Shown piece by piece: positions 1 through 12,142 of a stretch of 32,531 bases of DNA. The position numbers and the translations under genes are program-made. The stretch lies in the NCBI GenBank assembly GCA_947074275.1, contig CAMTPA010000038.1, positions 1 through 32,531 on the forward strand, given 5' to 3'. The stretch's first letter is position 1, and each line of letters begins with the position of its first letter. The DNA comes from an uncultured Bacteroides sp. (GTDB taxonomy: Bacteria; Bacteroidota; Bacteroidia; Bacteroidales; Bacteroidaceae). The notes under the pieces were generated by a model. The model had not been told where the DNA came from, searched no databases, and saw only the letters and a program-made list of their open reading frames with translations.

Positions 1-1
1 G

Positions 2-3289
<3,288 letters not shown>

Positions 3290-3312
3290 GCATCAATATA
3301 AAAACAATAAAA

Positions 3313-6150
3313 ATGAGAAAAGTAACTTCAATTTTAGCAGCTTTGGCACTCTCTGCCACCCTACAAGCGCAGACAGGTGTGGAGACACAGCGTCAGTATC
3401 TATCGGGTACGGGATGCGACGATATGGTGGAGTGGGATTTCTACTGCACCAGTGGTAACAACTCGGGCGAATGGACAAAGATAGGTGTGCCTTCTTGTTG
3501 GGAGCTGCAAGGATTTGGTACCTATCAGTATGGTATGCGCTTCTACGGAAAAGCTTTCCCCGAAGGCATAGCCGATGAAAAGGGCAAGTACAAATACGAG
3601 TTTGAACTACCCGAAGCGTGGAATGGACGACAAATAGAGCTTGTGTTTGAAGCGGCTATGACCGATACTGAAGCACAGATCAACGGACGCAAAGCCGGTG
3701 AGCCGCATCAAGGAGGTTTCAATCGCTTTGTTTACAACGTGAGCGACCGAGTGTTTTTTGGTCCCAAAAAGAAAAACGTGTTGGAAGTGACAGTAAGCAA
3801 AGAAAGCACCAACGCTGGTGTCAACCTTTCGGAGCGTCGTGCCGATTATTGGAACTTTGGTGGCATCATCCGTCCTGTGTTTATCATCTCTAAGCCCGCT
3901 CTCAACATTGGACAAGTAAGTATTGATGCTAAAGCCAATGGTAGTTTTACCGCTGAGTGTCAACTAAACCGTGCTTTGGAAGGAGCTGAGGTGAAAACCG
4001 TGATAACGGGTAGCGATGGCAAAAAAGTGGCCGAGACAATAACTCCCGTACGTACGTCGAGCGATTTGGCATTGGTGCAAATGAACGTGAACCAACCTAA
4101 GTTGTGGAGCGCAGAGACTCCAAACCTCTACACAGCTACCTTTAGTCTTGTGGGCAAAGATGGCAAGGTGCTTCACACCGAAAAGCAGAAGTTCGGATTC
4201 CGCACCATTGAAACTCGCGAAAGTGATGGGCTTTACATCAACGGTGAACGTGTGTTGATAAAAGGGGTTAATCGTCATAGCTTCCGTCCCGAAAGCGGTC
4301 GCACACTAAGCAAGACCAAAAACATCGAAGATGTACTATTAATCAAGTCGATGAATATGAACGCCGTTCGTCTAAGCCACTACGCAGCCGATCCAGAGTT
4401 TCTCGAAGCGTGCGACTCGCTTGGACTATATGTGATGAACGAGCTGACAGGCTGGCACGGAAAGCACGAAACCATTGTAGGGCAAAAGTTAGTGAAATCG
4501 CTTGTAACAAGAGACGTGAATCATCCATCGGTGATATGGTGGGCCAATGGCAACGAAAAAGGCTGGAATACAGAGCTTGATGGAGAGTTTCATCTTTACG
4601 ATCCACAGAAGCGTCCTGTGATTCATCCACAAGGCAATTTTAGCGGTTACGAAACAATGCACTACCGCTCGTATGGCGAAAGTCAGAACTATATGCGCCA
4701 ACCGGAGATATTTATGCCTACCGAGTTTCTGCACGGCTTGTACGACGGCGGACACGGAGCAGGCCTGCACGATTACTGGGAAATGATGCGCAATCACCCA
4801 CGTTGCTCAGGTGGTTTCTTATGGGTGCTTGCCGATGAAGGAGTGAAACGTGTGGATATGGGTGGCTTTATCGACAACGTTGGCAACTTTGGAGCTGATG
4901 GCATTGTAGGCCCACACCACGAGAAGGAAGGAAGTTACTACACCATTAAGCAAGTGTGGTGCCCTATTCAGTTCACCAATGCCCACATAGGTGCAAGCTT
5001 TGATGGCAATATGAACGTGGAAAATCGCTACGACTTTACCAACCTCAACACCTGCCGCCTGCGCTACGAGTATGTTTCGCTACCCACAGCATCGAGCAAA
5101 GATGCCGTAAAGGTGTTGAAACAAGGCGAAGTGAAGTTTGGCAACATCCCAGCTCGCACCAGCGGAACAATACAAATACCTGCTGCCGTAAAAGGAGCCA
5201 ACGCATTGATTCTGACTGCCTACGACGCTACGGGGCAAGACCTCTTCACGTGGAGCTATCCGCTCGATAAAGTGAATCAGTCAACTTGGACTGTTGCAAG
5301 CAAACCATCGTTCACCGAAAATGCCGCTCAGCTTGTGGTGACTGCTGGTAAAGATGTATTTACCTTCAGCAAAGAAGATGGGCAACTTAAATCGGTGGCA
5401 GTAGGGTCGCGCACCATCGAACTCACCAACGGCCCTCGCTTTGTGGCTGCTCGTCGTGCCGATCGCTCACTCGATCAGTTCTACAATCACGATGACAAGG
5501 ACGCTGAGAAAAAGAAGACCCAGTACACCACCTTTGAAGATGCAGGCAAGTTTGTATCGCTCACCACGGCATATACTGGCGACAGTCTTTCGGTGACCGC
5601 TACTTATCGCTTAGGTTCACTCGACCGAGTGGTGTGGACGATAGCTCCCGATGGAACAGCTTCGGTAGACGTAGCATACAACTTCAATGGTGTGGTAGAT
5701 TTGATGGGAGTGATGTTTGACTATCCCGAAGAGAAAGTGTTGAGTAAGAAATGGGTAGGAGCCGGCCCTTATCGTGTGTGGCAAAACCGACTTCACGGGC
5801 CTCAGCTTGGCTTGTGGGAAAATGATTATAACGATCCCATCCCCGGCGAAAGCTTTACGTACCCCGAATTTAAAGGCTACTTTGCCGATGTGCAGTGGAT
5901 GCAAATCAACACCCAGCAAGGCACCATCAGCCTACTCAACGAAACTCCCGATGCGTATGTGGGTGTATATCAACCACGCGATGGACGTGACGAGATACTT
6001 TACCGATTGCCATCAACAGGTATCAGTTTGATGAAAGTGATTCCTGCTGTGCGCAACAAGGTGAACACTACCGACTTAGTAGGCCCTTCTTCGCAAGCTT
6101 ATTGGGCATCGGGCGAGCATCAAGCGCGCTTCGTTCTTAAGTTCGAATAG
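3313..6150 (+). CDS. Secreted glycoside hydrolase family 2 protein, divergent
   Basis: A 945-residue GH2-type enzyme with signal peptide MRKVTSILAALALSATLQAQ. An N-terminal carbohydrate-binding sandwich and an Ig-like domain precede a TIM barrel that begins around GVNRHSF (about residue 317). The probable acid/base is the Glu of WANGNEKGW (E415) and the probable nucleophile the Glu of MPTEFLHG (E471). These are only 56 residues apart, against 93 in the upstream LacZ-type enzyme, and the nucleophile context differs, so this is a separate GH2 subgroup. The C-terminal part carries GAGPYRVWQNRLHGP, reminiscent of the beta-galactosidase small-chain domain. GH2 enzymes remove terminal beta-galactose, beta-glucuronate, beta-mannose, galacturonate or arabinopyranose; the sequence alone does not say which. 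It sits in tandem with the first GH2 and ends at the bidirectional terminator at 6185-6235. Confidence 0.88.
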   Translation: MRKVTSILAALALSATLQAQTGVETQRQYLSGTGCDDMVEWDFYCTSGNNSGEWTKIGVPSCWELQGFGTYQYGMRFYGKAFPEGIADEKGKYKYEFELPEAWNGRQIELVFEAAMTDTEAQINGRKAGEPHQGGFNRFVYNVSDRVFFGPKKKNVLEVTVSKESTNAGVNLSERRADYWNFGGIIRPVFIISKPALNIGQVSIDAKANGSFTAECQLNRALEGAEVKTVITGSDGKKVAETITPVRTSSDLALVQMNVNQPKLWSAETPNLYTATFSLVGKDGKVLHTEKQKFGFRTIETRESDGLYINGERVLIKGVNRHSFRPESGRTLSKTKNIEDVLLIKSMNMNAVRLSHYAADPEFLEACDSLGLYVMNELTGWHGKHETIVGQKLVKSLVTRDVNHPSVIWWANGNEKGWNTELDGEFHLYDPQKRPVIHPQGNFSGYETMHYRSYGESQNYMRQPEIFMPTEFLHGLYDGGHGAGLHDYWEMMRNHPRCSGGFLWVLADEGVKRVDMGGFIDNVGNFGADGIVGPHHEKEGSYYTIKQVWCPIQFTNAHIGASFDGNMNVENRYDFTNLNTCRLRYEYVSLPTASSKDAVKVLKQGEVKFGNIPARTSGTIQIPAAVKGANALILTAYDATGQDLFTWSYPLDKVNQSTWTVASKPSFTENAAQLVVTAGKDVFTFSKEDGQLKSVAVGSRTIELTNGPRFVAARRADRSLDQFYNHDDKDAEKKKTQYTTFEDAGKFVSLTTAYTGDSLSVTATYRLGSLDRVVWTIAPDGTASVDVAYNFNGVVDLMGVMFDYPEEKVLSKKWVGAGPYRVWQNRLHGPQLGLWENDYNDPIPGESFTYPEFKGYFADVQWMQINTQQGTISLLNETPDAYVGVYQPRDGRDEILYRLPSTGISLMKVIPAVRNKVNTTDLVGPSSQAYWASGEHQARFVLKFE

Positions 6151-6184
6151 CGTTCGATTGGTATTGCTCATTATTGAAGACAGG

Positions 6185-6235
6185 CTATAACACAAAAAAC
6201 CACTCTATTTATTGGAGTGGTTTTTTGTGTTATAG
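6185..6235. terminator. Bidirectional intrinsic terminator between convergent operons
   Basis: A perfect inverted repeat with 21-base arms (6185-6205 and 6215-6235) around a 9-base loop. The inner part is AACCACTC / GAGTGGTT, with an A-run on one side and a T-run on the other, so either strand yields a GC-containing stem followed by U residues. It lies between the GH2 pair on plus and the symporter operon on minus and should end both transcripts. The remaining bases up to the symporter stop (6236-6428) are AT-rich and hold no gene I can support. Confidence 0.88.
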
Positions 6236-6428
6236 GGGGCGGAAGAATTTATAAACTGTAAAAGCTGCTATTGCTTTTTGATAATTAAGGGTAATTATAA
6301 TCGTAACCCTAAACAATGATTATATACAAAAGTGTTTGAACTATTGTAGGGATATTCGTTTGAAAAATACAAAAGAATCAATACGAAAACTTGCAGATAA
6401 ACCATATTTGTTTGTATTGATATAAACG

Positions 6429-8003
6429 TTATCGTCCGTTGAAATAGATGTAAAGTCCCACCATCACAATGGCAAGTAACATCCACGCTGCCACCACCGT
6501 CTTTGATGTTTTTTCCGACACTTTTTCGATGCTTAGCGCATTGCCCTGTGGATTGGTGTCGAGTATAGAAATCACCATCATACCCAAACTGATGCACACA
6601 AATAGATAGAACGACAATAGCATAAAATGAGGCCAAGCTTCGTAGCTGTCGGCTGGAAACACCCATAAATAAAGAATGCCTACTCCGATGCTAAACACCG
6701 TGCCGAAGGTGAGTGCAGCATTGGCAGCACGTGTGGTAGTTTTTTTCCAAAAAATGCCAAACAAGAATACAGCAGCCATAGGAGGCGCAATGAAGCCCAG
6801 CACAGATTGAAACACATTGAATAGATTTAACCCCTGAATGCTATCTATTGCAATGGTGATGAGTATCGAAATCAGTGCGCCTACTACCGTCACCACACGT
6901 CCCACACGGATAATCACCTGATGAGTGGCAAGCGGATTAATCTTCTTCACATATATATCCATTGTAAATACGGTGCTAAGTGCATTGAGTGCCGAACCAA
7001 TGGTGCTGACCAATGCAGCTACCAACACAGCCAACACCAAACCCACCATTCCTGTGGGGAATAAGTTGGTGACCATTGTCATATAAGCAGCATCGGGATT
7101 ATCGAGCTTGGGGTATAGAGCCAAACAAATGACACCGGGCAAGATGTAGAGCGGCACATCGAGTATTTTGAGCCACCCTGTAAAGTTTGCTCCAAGCTGT
7201 CCTTCTTTTAGACTCTTAGCCGCCAATACGGGTTGCACCATCGACTGATCGGTGCACCAAAACCAAACGCCCATCACGGGGTAGCCCAGCACAATGGGTA
7301 GCCACGGAAAGTCGGCATCGCTGTTTGGGCGAAACAAGTTCCAATAATCCGACGGAATGGTATCGACTAATGCCGATACACCACCCACCTTATATATACC
7401 AGCAATGGTGAGGGTAGACGATACCAATATAAGCAGTAACATCTGAAACACGTTGGTATATGCCACCGCCTTGAGTCCACCCAGCATCGTAAAGAATGCA
7501 GCGATAAGCAAAAGCATAATCGCCGACTTCCACATCGGTATTTCGAATATCTGCCTGATGAGTATACCCCCTGCAAAAAGGGTGAGAGCAAGCCAAGAGA
7601 TGAGTATTGTGACAATGGTATACCACGCCAAGATGTTGCGTGTAGACTCGCCAAATCGTTTGCCCATAAACTCGGGTAGGGTAGTGATGCGTGTGCCCAA
7701 GTATCGGGGAGCGAAGACAAAAGCCAACAAAGCGATGAACACAAAGGCATACCAAGCAAAATTGCCCGATACAATACCCGTAGTGAACCCCGCACTTGCC
7801 GAGGCTATGAGCATAGATGGCCCAACATTGGTGCCCCACATCGAAAACCCGATGTGATGCCAGCGCAGCGACCGTTCGGCAAGAAAGAGACTGCTCCCTT
7901 TCTTGCGTTTGGTGCTTGCCCATATACCAATGCCGATTAATATAACGAAGTAGAGTATTAAGATACCCCAATCGAGTGTTCCTAAAAAATGAGTTTCTAT
8001 CAT
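6429..8003 (-). CDS. Sodium:solute symporter (SSS family, SGLT-like)
   Basis: A 524-residue inner-membrane protein with about 13-14 hydrophobic segments, the normal size for the solute:sodium symporter family. The order of segments, the LPEFMGKRF loop and the stretch WFWCTDQSMVQPVLAAKS match sodium/sugar cotransporters, where the last motif normally reads CTDQ..VQRVLAAK. Here residue 258 is Pro instead of the usual Arg. The family couples the sodium gradient to uptake of sugars or other small solutes. It is the last gene of a four-gene minus-strand operon, 32 bases after the methyltransferase/corrinoid gene, and runs towards the terminator at 6185-6235. The neighbours (GH31, beta-helix protein) suggest a sugar or short oligosaccharide as cargo. 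The family assignment is firm and the substrate is inferred from context. Confidence 0.92.
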   Translation of the reverse strand: MIETHFLGTLDWGILILYFVILIGIGIWASTKRKKGSSLFLAERSLRWHHIGFSMWGTNVGPSMLIASASAGFTTGIVSGNFAWYAFVFIALLAFVFAPRYLGTRITTLPEFMGKRFGESTRNILAWYTIVTILISWLALTLFAGGILIRQIFEIPMWKSAIMLLLIAAFFTMLGGLKAVAYTNVFQMLLLILVSSTLTIAGIYKVGGVSALVDTIPSDYWNLFRPNSDADFPWLPIVLGYPVMGVWFWCTDQSMVQPVLAAKSLKEGQLGANFTGWLKILDVPLYILPGVICLALYPKLDNPDAAYMTMVTNLFPTGMVGLVLAVLVAALVSTIGSALNALSTVFTMDIYVKKINPLATHQVIIRVGRVVTVVGALISILITIAIDSIQGLNLFNVFQSVLGFIAPPMAAVFLFGIFWKKTTTRAANAALTFGTVFSIGVGILYLWVFPADSYEAWPHFMLLSFYLFVCISLGMMVISILDTNPQGNALSIEKVSEKTSKTVVAAWMLLAIVMVGLYIYFNGR

Positions 8004-8035
8004 ATTAGATTATAAGTTGTATAATTGCCTTGTAC

Positions 8036-9832
8036 TTAGTTTCCTTTTCCCAATAGAGATTTGGCCACCGCTACTGCCGAGTTTGCATTATCACTATATC
8101 CATCGGCACCAATCTCAACGGCAAAATTTTGATTGACAGGTGCGCCACCTACCATCACTTTCACTTGGTTGCGTATGCCTGCTGTTTCTAAGGCAGCGAT
8201 TACCTCTTTCATCTCGTTCATTGTAGTAGTGAGCAGTGCACTCATACAGAGTATATCTGCATTGTGCTCTTGTACGGCTTCGACAAACTTTTCGGCTGGC
8301 ACATCAATGCCAATGTTCACCACCTCAAATCCACAACCTTCGAGCATCGATGCCACAAGATTCTTGCCTATATCGTGTAAATCGCCTTTTACTGTGCCTA
8401 TTACTATCTTGCCCAATGTGGCCGAGGCATTGCCTTGAAGCAGTGGTTTGAGTAGTTCGAGTGCTCCCTTCATCGCACGTCCGGCCATTAAGAGTTGAGG
8501 CACAAATATCTTTCCGTCTTGAAAACGTTGCCCCACTTCGCCCATTGCCTTTATCATATAGTTATTGATGATATACTGTGGTGCTACACCCGTCTCTATT
8601 GCCTGCTTGGTTACTTCGATGGCACTCTCCATCTTGCCTGCCACGATAGCGTCGAACAAGGGTGTTAACTCCTCCTTTGGAGCTTCCTCGGTTGTCAGGC
8701 TGATGCTTTCTTGTTCTATCTGTTCGGTAGCTTCGTTGTTCGTTACTTCATCTGCTTGTGTTGATGAAGTGCTATACTCTTCGATAATGCGCATTGCCTG
8801 CTCCACCTCTTTTTCGTTGTGGAAATCCATTTCGAGATGTACCCCTTCGCCACCGATGTTGTCGAGCAGTGGACGTAGCTCATCCAATGTCACCCAGCAA
8901 GCCATCACGCTTTTGCCACCTGCCAAAATTTTCTTGTATAAGTCGTACCATTTGGCCGAACCTCCTTGTGGCTCTCCTACACCCGGAGTCCATTGTATAG
9001 CATTCAGTTCGTCAATTTCGAGTAGGGCAGGTAAGTGGTGCATCGCCCCAACACCATCGAGATGATACAACGTGTAGTCTATCTTTTGGCATTGCTGGCG
9101 GATGAATGGCTGCACAAAACGACGAAAATCATCCTCGCTTATCATTGTCGATATATCGCTTTGCAGCTTGGTCATTTTGCCGGGTGCCCACGCCGAGAAG
9201 TAACAAAAAGCCATTTCATTGCCTTCACGAATGATGTCGTATAGCTCGTCGAACACCTTGAAGTAAATATCATTAATTTGCTGCATCTGCTGCTCCAGCA
9301 CTTCTGGTTGCATCACCGTGTCCAGTAGCACGCTGTCTGTGCCCTTTAAAGCGGCAAGTACATCAAGCCCTTCCATAAGGTCGGGCATCCCTACGTAATA
9401 GTTTCCATTGGCCTTCGCCTTGCAAGCTTTGAGCAACTCTTTATGAAGCAACCAGTTCGGGTGTTGCGAGTCGAAGGTTATCTCGTCTGTAAAATTGGGG
9501 TTGGGGTGTATCCAAATAGTGTCTTCTCCTCCTTCGAACACACCGCCCAATATAGCAGCCAATGAGCCGGGACCCAATTGTGTGTTTGCCACAGGCAGCA
9601 TATCCGCCTTCAAGCTGCTATGAGCCACATACCAATCTAAGTAATCGGCACGCCATTGAGGGTCGAACCATTTTTGATTCAAATCTTTTGGAGTAGTTGG
9701 CATAGCTACCTCAGCGTGTGGTGACACTCCCTCTTGAAAGTGTTCCCACATATTGAGCACGATACCCTTTTGATTCCACCAGTTAATGTACTTCTTCTTA
9801 GTCTCTTCTAAGTTCGGTTTCCAAGTCTTCAT
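8036..9832 (-). CDS. URO-D-family methyltransferase fused to corrinoid-binding protein
   Basis: A 598-residue fusion with no signal peptide, so cytoplasmic. Residues about 1-355 resemble the uroporphyrinogen-decarboxylase-like methyltransferases (MtaA/MtbA/MtvB type), which move methyl groups between a substrate and a corrinoid. The candidate metal-ligand region reads YHLDG (H257, D259) with C312 in MACWVT; family members usually have H-x-C plus a later Cys. Residues about 360-395 are a Glu/Thr/Ser-rich linker. Residues about 395-475 form the helical cap of corrinoid proteins (GEVGQRFQDGKIFVPQLL). Residues about 477-598 form the B12-binding fold, with the lower-ligand motif D484-x-H486-x-x-G489 in GDLHDIGKN, then SALLTTTM and VGGAPV. 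It is not heme HemE, because the B12 domain and the ligand pattern differ. It lies 15 bases after the GH31 gene and 32 before the symporter, which links the methyl transfer to sugar catabolism. The substrate is unknown; an O-methylated sugar is inference. Confidence 0.88.
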   Translation of the reverse strand: MKTWKPNLEETKKKYINWWNQKGIVLNMWEHFQEGVSPHAEVAMPTTPKDLNQKWFDPQWRADYLDWYVAHSSLKADMLPVANTQLGPGSLAAILGGVFEGGEDTIWIHPNPNFTDEITFDSQHPNWLLHKELLKACKAKANGNYYVGMPDLMEGLDVLAALKGTDSVLLDTVMQPEVLEQQMQQINDIYFKVFDELYDIIREGNEMAFCYFSAWAPGKMTKLQSDISTMISEDDFRRFVQPFIRQQCQKIDYTLYHLDGVGAMHHLPALLEIDELNAIQWTPGVGEPQGGSAKWYDLYKKILAGGKSVMACWVTLDELRPLLDNIGGEGVHLEMDFHNEKEVEQAMRIIEEYSTSSTQADEVTNNEATEQIEQESISLTTEEAPKEELTPLFDAIVAGKMESAIEVTKQAIETGVAPQYIINNYMIKAMGEVGQRFQDGKIFVPQLLMAGRAMKGALELLKPLLQGNASATLGKIVIGTVKGDLHDIGKNLVASMLEGCGFEVVNIGIDVPAEKFVEAVQEHNADILCMSALLTTTMNEMKEVIAALETAGIRNQVKVMVGGAPVNQNFAVEIGADGYSDNANSAVAVAKSLLGKGN

Positions 9833-9847
9833 CTTATTGTTGTTTTA

Positions 9848-12088
9848 TTAATTCCAAATGCCGTTAAAGTTCTCGTCAATGTGCAGCTCCACGCTCTTGT
9901 TTAGATCCATCTCGTCGGTACACTCCACCTCTTCGGGATATATGTCGATAACGGCTCCTTTGCGTACATACACAGGCATCACATCGAGCGGTACATCTAC
10001 ATCATAATACCAACCACCTGTGAGGCACTCGCCAGTGAAGAAATCCACCCACTCTCCTTGGGGCAGATATACATCTCGGCGGTTGAGGCTGTTCATCACA
10101 GGAGCTACGAGGAAGTCATCGCCAAAGTAGTATTCATCGTCGATGTGCCAGCATACCTTATCGGCAGGGTGGTGAAACAACAATGCGCGTAGTAGTGGAT
10201 AGCCACTATTCACTGCTTTTTCGCTCTGCTTTATGATATAAGGCAGCAACGTGTAGCGCAGCTTCCACCATTTTTTTATGATGGGGGCAATGGCAGGGTA
10301 ATGCCACGGCTCTCGTTTGTTGGTGCCGTGATAGCGTATGTGCGACGAGAATACGCCAAACTGTGTCCAGCGCATATACACATCATCCGCCACCACCGAG
10401 TTCATAAAGTTGGGCAATGTGTGAAATCCCGGCACATCGTGGCTCCAAAAGGCAAAGCCCGAAAGTCCGAAATGCAAACCTCCCTTGAGCGATCCTGCCA
10501 TACCGTCCCACGAGCTGCAAGAATCTCCTCCCCAATGCAAGGGGTAGCGTTGGCATCCAGCCCACGCCGACCGTGCCCATACAATGCCGTCGCCTGTCAC
10601 CTCTTTGGTGATTTCGTAGGCCGCTTTTTGGTAAAGAAGCGAATAGAGGTTGTTCAGCAATTCGGGCGACATATTCTTATATTTAGCGTCCATATGTATG
10701 TTCTCTCCAAAATCTGTCTTGATGCAAACCACCCCCATATCCAACAATCGCTTCAACAATCCTTTGTACCATTGTGTGGCTTCGGGATAAGTGAAGTCGA
10801 TGGTACCTGCATAGTCGAGGGTCGAGAAGTTAGACCCTTCCGAATCTTGTATTTTGGTGAGTGGTGCGATGTAATCGTTGGCACGTGCTTCATCTATCTG
10901 TTCTGCTTTTTCGGCTACATAAGGCAGTTGCCACAGCGACACTCGATAGCCATTGTCTTTCAATCCTTTGATAAACTCCTCTGGGTTAGGAAAACGCTCT
11001 TTGTTGAACTTCCATTCGCACAGCCAGTCTGTTTCAAACCAACCTGTATCCAAGTGAATCACATCACACGGATAATGTTCGGCACGCATACGGTCGCAAA
11101 TCTCATTCACCTCGTCGGCACTGAAGTAGGTCATACGGCTCATCCACACCCCGAAGCTCCAAAGTGGTGGCATTGTGGGGTAGCCCGTCAAGTCGCGATA
11201 CCCACGTTGTATCTCCTCGATGGAGTTGCCTCCGATAAGAAACACATCTACTTGAGGTTGGTCGTTCAAGAACTGCACCGAGCGCGTGGAGTGCGAAGCC
11301 AGCGATAGTTTGCTGTATGCACAAGTGTGATAGAACGCTCCATACATACGGCTCGATATATAGAATGGTATATTCTTGTAGGTTCGGCGGTTGTTCACCC
11401 CTTGTCCGTCTTGGTTTTTCAGGAAGAACGATTGTCCGCTCAAGTCCATCTTGGCAAATCGCTCGCCCGTTCCGGCAAAACACTCGTCCGAGGTACACTC
11501 AAACGAAAGGGTGGCTCGTTCTCTGTTGTCGTCCATCTTGCAAAATGCCAAAGGCAAAGCATCGTAGCGTGGAGGCGAGAAATGGTCGTAAGCAGCCAAC
11601 CTAATTTCACGCACGCCATCGGGAAAAAGACGCAGATCGAACGTGGGTTGAGGGTCGGGCAATAGGTCGCTCCAATGATCGAGCTGGCAGGACAAGGTGT
11701 AGACCACCGCTCGGCGAATACCTTCTTGCGTTTCGACGACCCAGCCTTCATCGGTAGCGGTGAGGCTCAGTGGCATCTTCTCTATTCGCTCGCTGAATTG
11801 AAGCATCTCCGACTCATCGCTTATAGGCTGCCCCTCTAAGCTAAGAAACAGACGGGTGATGCCTTGCGTGTATTGGCGGATAATAAGTGTGTGTTCTTCA
11901 AGTTCAACTGAAGTGTCGGCCATCATATCATTGGATAGCACTTGTTTCTGAAAAGGTATGGTGATGTGAATATCTCCTTCGCTCTGCTTGATAGCGGTAG
12001 GCGGATAGGCTTTCCACAAAGATTCATTCTTCGATAGTTCGGTGTCGAAGTCGAGGAAGTCGAATAGATGATAATTGGTTGGTCTCAT
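9848..12088 (-). CDS. GH31 alpha-xylosidase/alpha-glucosidase-like enzyme
   Basis: A 746-residue GH31 enzyme, close in length to E. coli YicI (an alpha-xylosidase of about 770 residues). No signal peptide is visible, so it is probably cytoplasmic. An N-terminal beta-sandwich leads into the barrel at PPLWSFGVWMSRMTYF. The nucleophile is D459 in IKTDFGENI and the acid/base is D522 in HWGGDSCSSW, followed by GLSGFAFWSHDVPGF. This arrangement is closer to YicI-type alpha-xylosidases than to classic alpha-glucosidases. It would hydrolyse an alpha-linked xyloside or glucoside imported by the symporter two genes downstream. It lies 54 bases after the beta-helix gene and 15 before the methyltransferase/corrinoid gene, consistent with one transcript. 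The family is secure; alpha-xylosidase activity is likely but not proven. Confidence 0.9.
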   Translation of the reverse strand: MRPTNYHLFDFLDFDTELSKNESLWKAYPPTAIKQSEGDIHITIPFQKQVLSNDMMADTSVELEEHTLIIRQYTQGITRLFLSLEGQPISDESEMLQFSERIEKMPLSLTATDEGWVVETQEGIRRAVVYTLSCQLDHWSDLLPDPQPTFDLRLFPDGVREIRLAAYDHFSPPRYDALPLAFCKMDDNRERATLSFECTSDECFAGTGERFAKMDLSGQSFFLKNQDGQGVNNRRTYKNIPFYISSRMYGAFYHTCAYSKLSLASHSTRSVQFLNDQPQVDVFLIGGNSIEEIQRGYRDLTGYPTMPPLWSFGVWMSRMTYFSADEVNEICDRMRAEHYPCDVIHLDTGWFETDWLCEWKFNKERFPNPEEFIKGLKDNGYRVSLWQLPYVAEKAEQIDEARANDYIAPLTKIQDSEGSNFSTLDYAGTIDFTYPEATQWYKGLLKRLLDMGVVCIKTDFGENIHMDAKYKNMSPELLNNLYSLLYQKAAYEITKEVTGDGIVWARSAWAGCQRYPLHWGGDSCSSWDGMAGSLKGGLHFGLSGFAFWSHDVPGFHTLPNFMNSVVADDVYMRWTQFGVFSSHIRYHGTNKREPWHYPAIAPIIKKWWKLRYTLLPYIIKQSEKAVNSGYPLLRALLFHHPADKVCWHIDDEYYFGDDFLVAPVMNSLNRRDVYLPQGEWVDFFTGECLTGGWYYDVDVPLDVMPVYVRKGAVIDIYPEEVECTDEMDLNKSVELHIDENFNGIWN

Positions 12089-12142
12089 ACTAATGTCTAT
12101 ATTGTTAATTCAAATTCAGTTGCTTGGCAAATGGTGTGCAGA

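Noticed and set aside
8036..9832. Assignment as HemE (uroporphyrinogen decarboxylase of heme synthesis)
   Set aside because: The C-terminal B12 domain and the operon context fit a corrinoid methyltransferase; the N-terminus lacks the HemE-type active-site pattern as far as I can see.
10301..11308. 335-codon ORF on plus within the GH31 gene
   Set aside because: Antisense shadow of a gene with intact catalytic motifs; Cys/His-rich translation with no domain.
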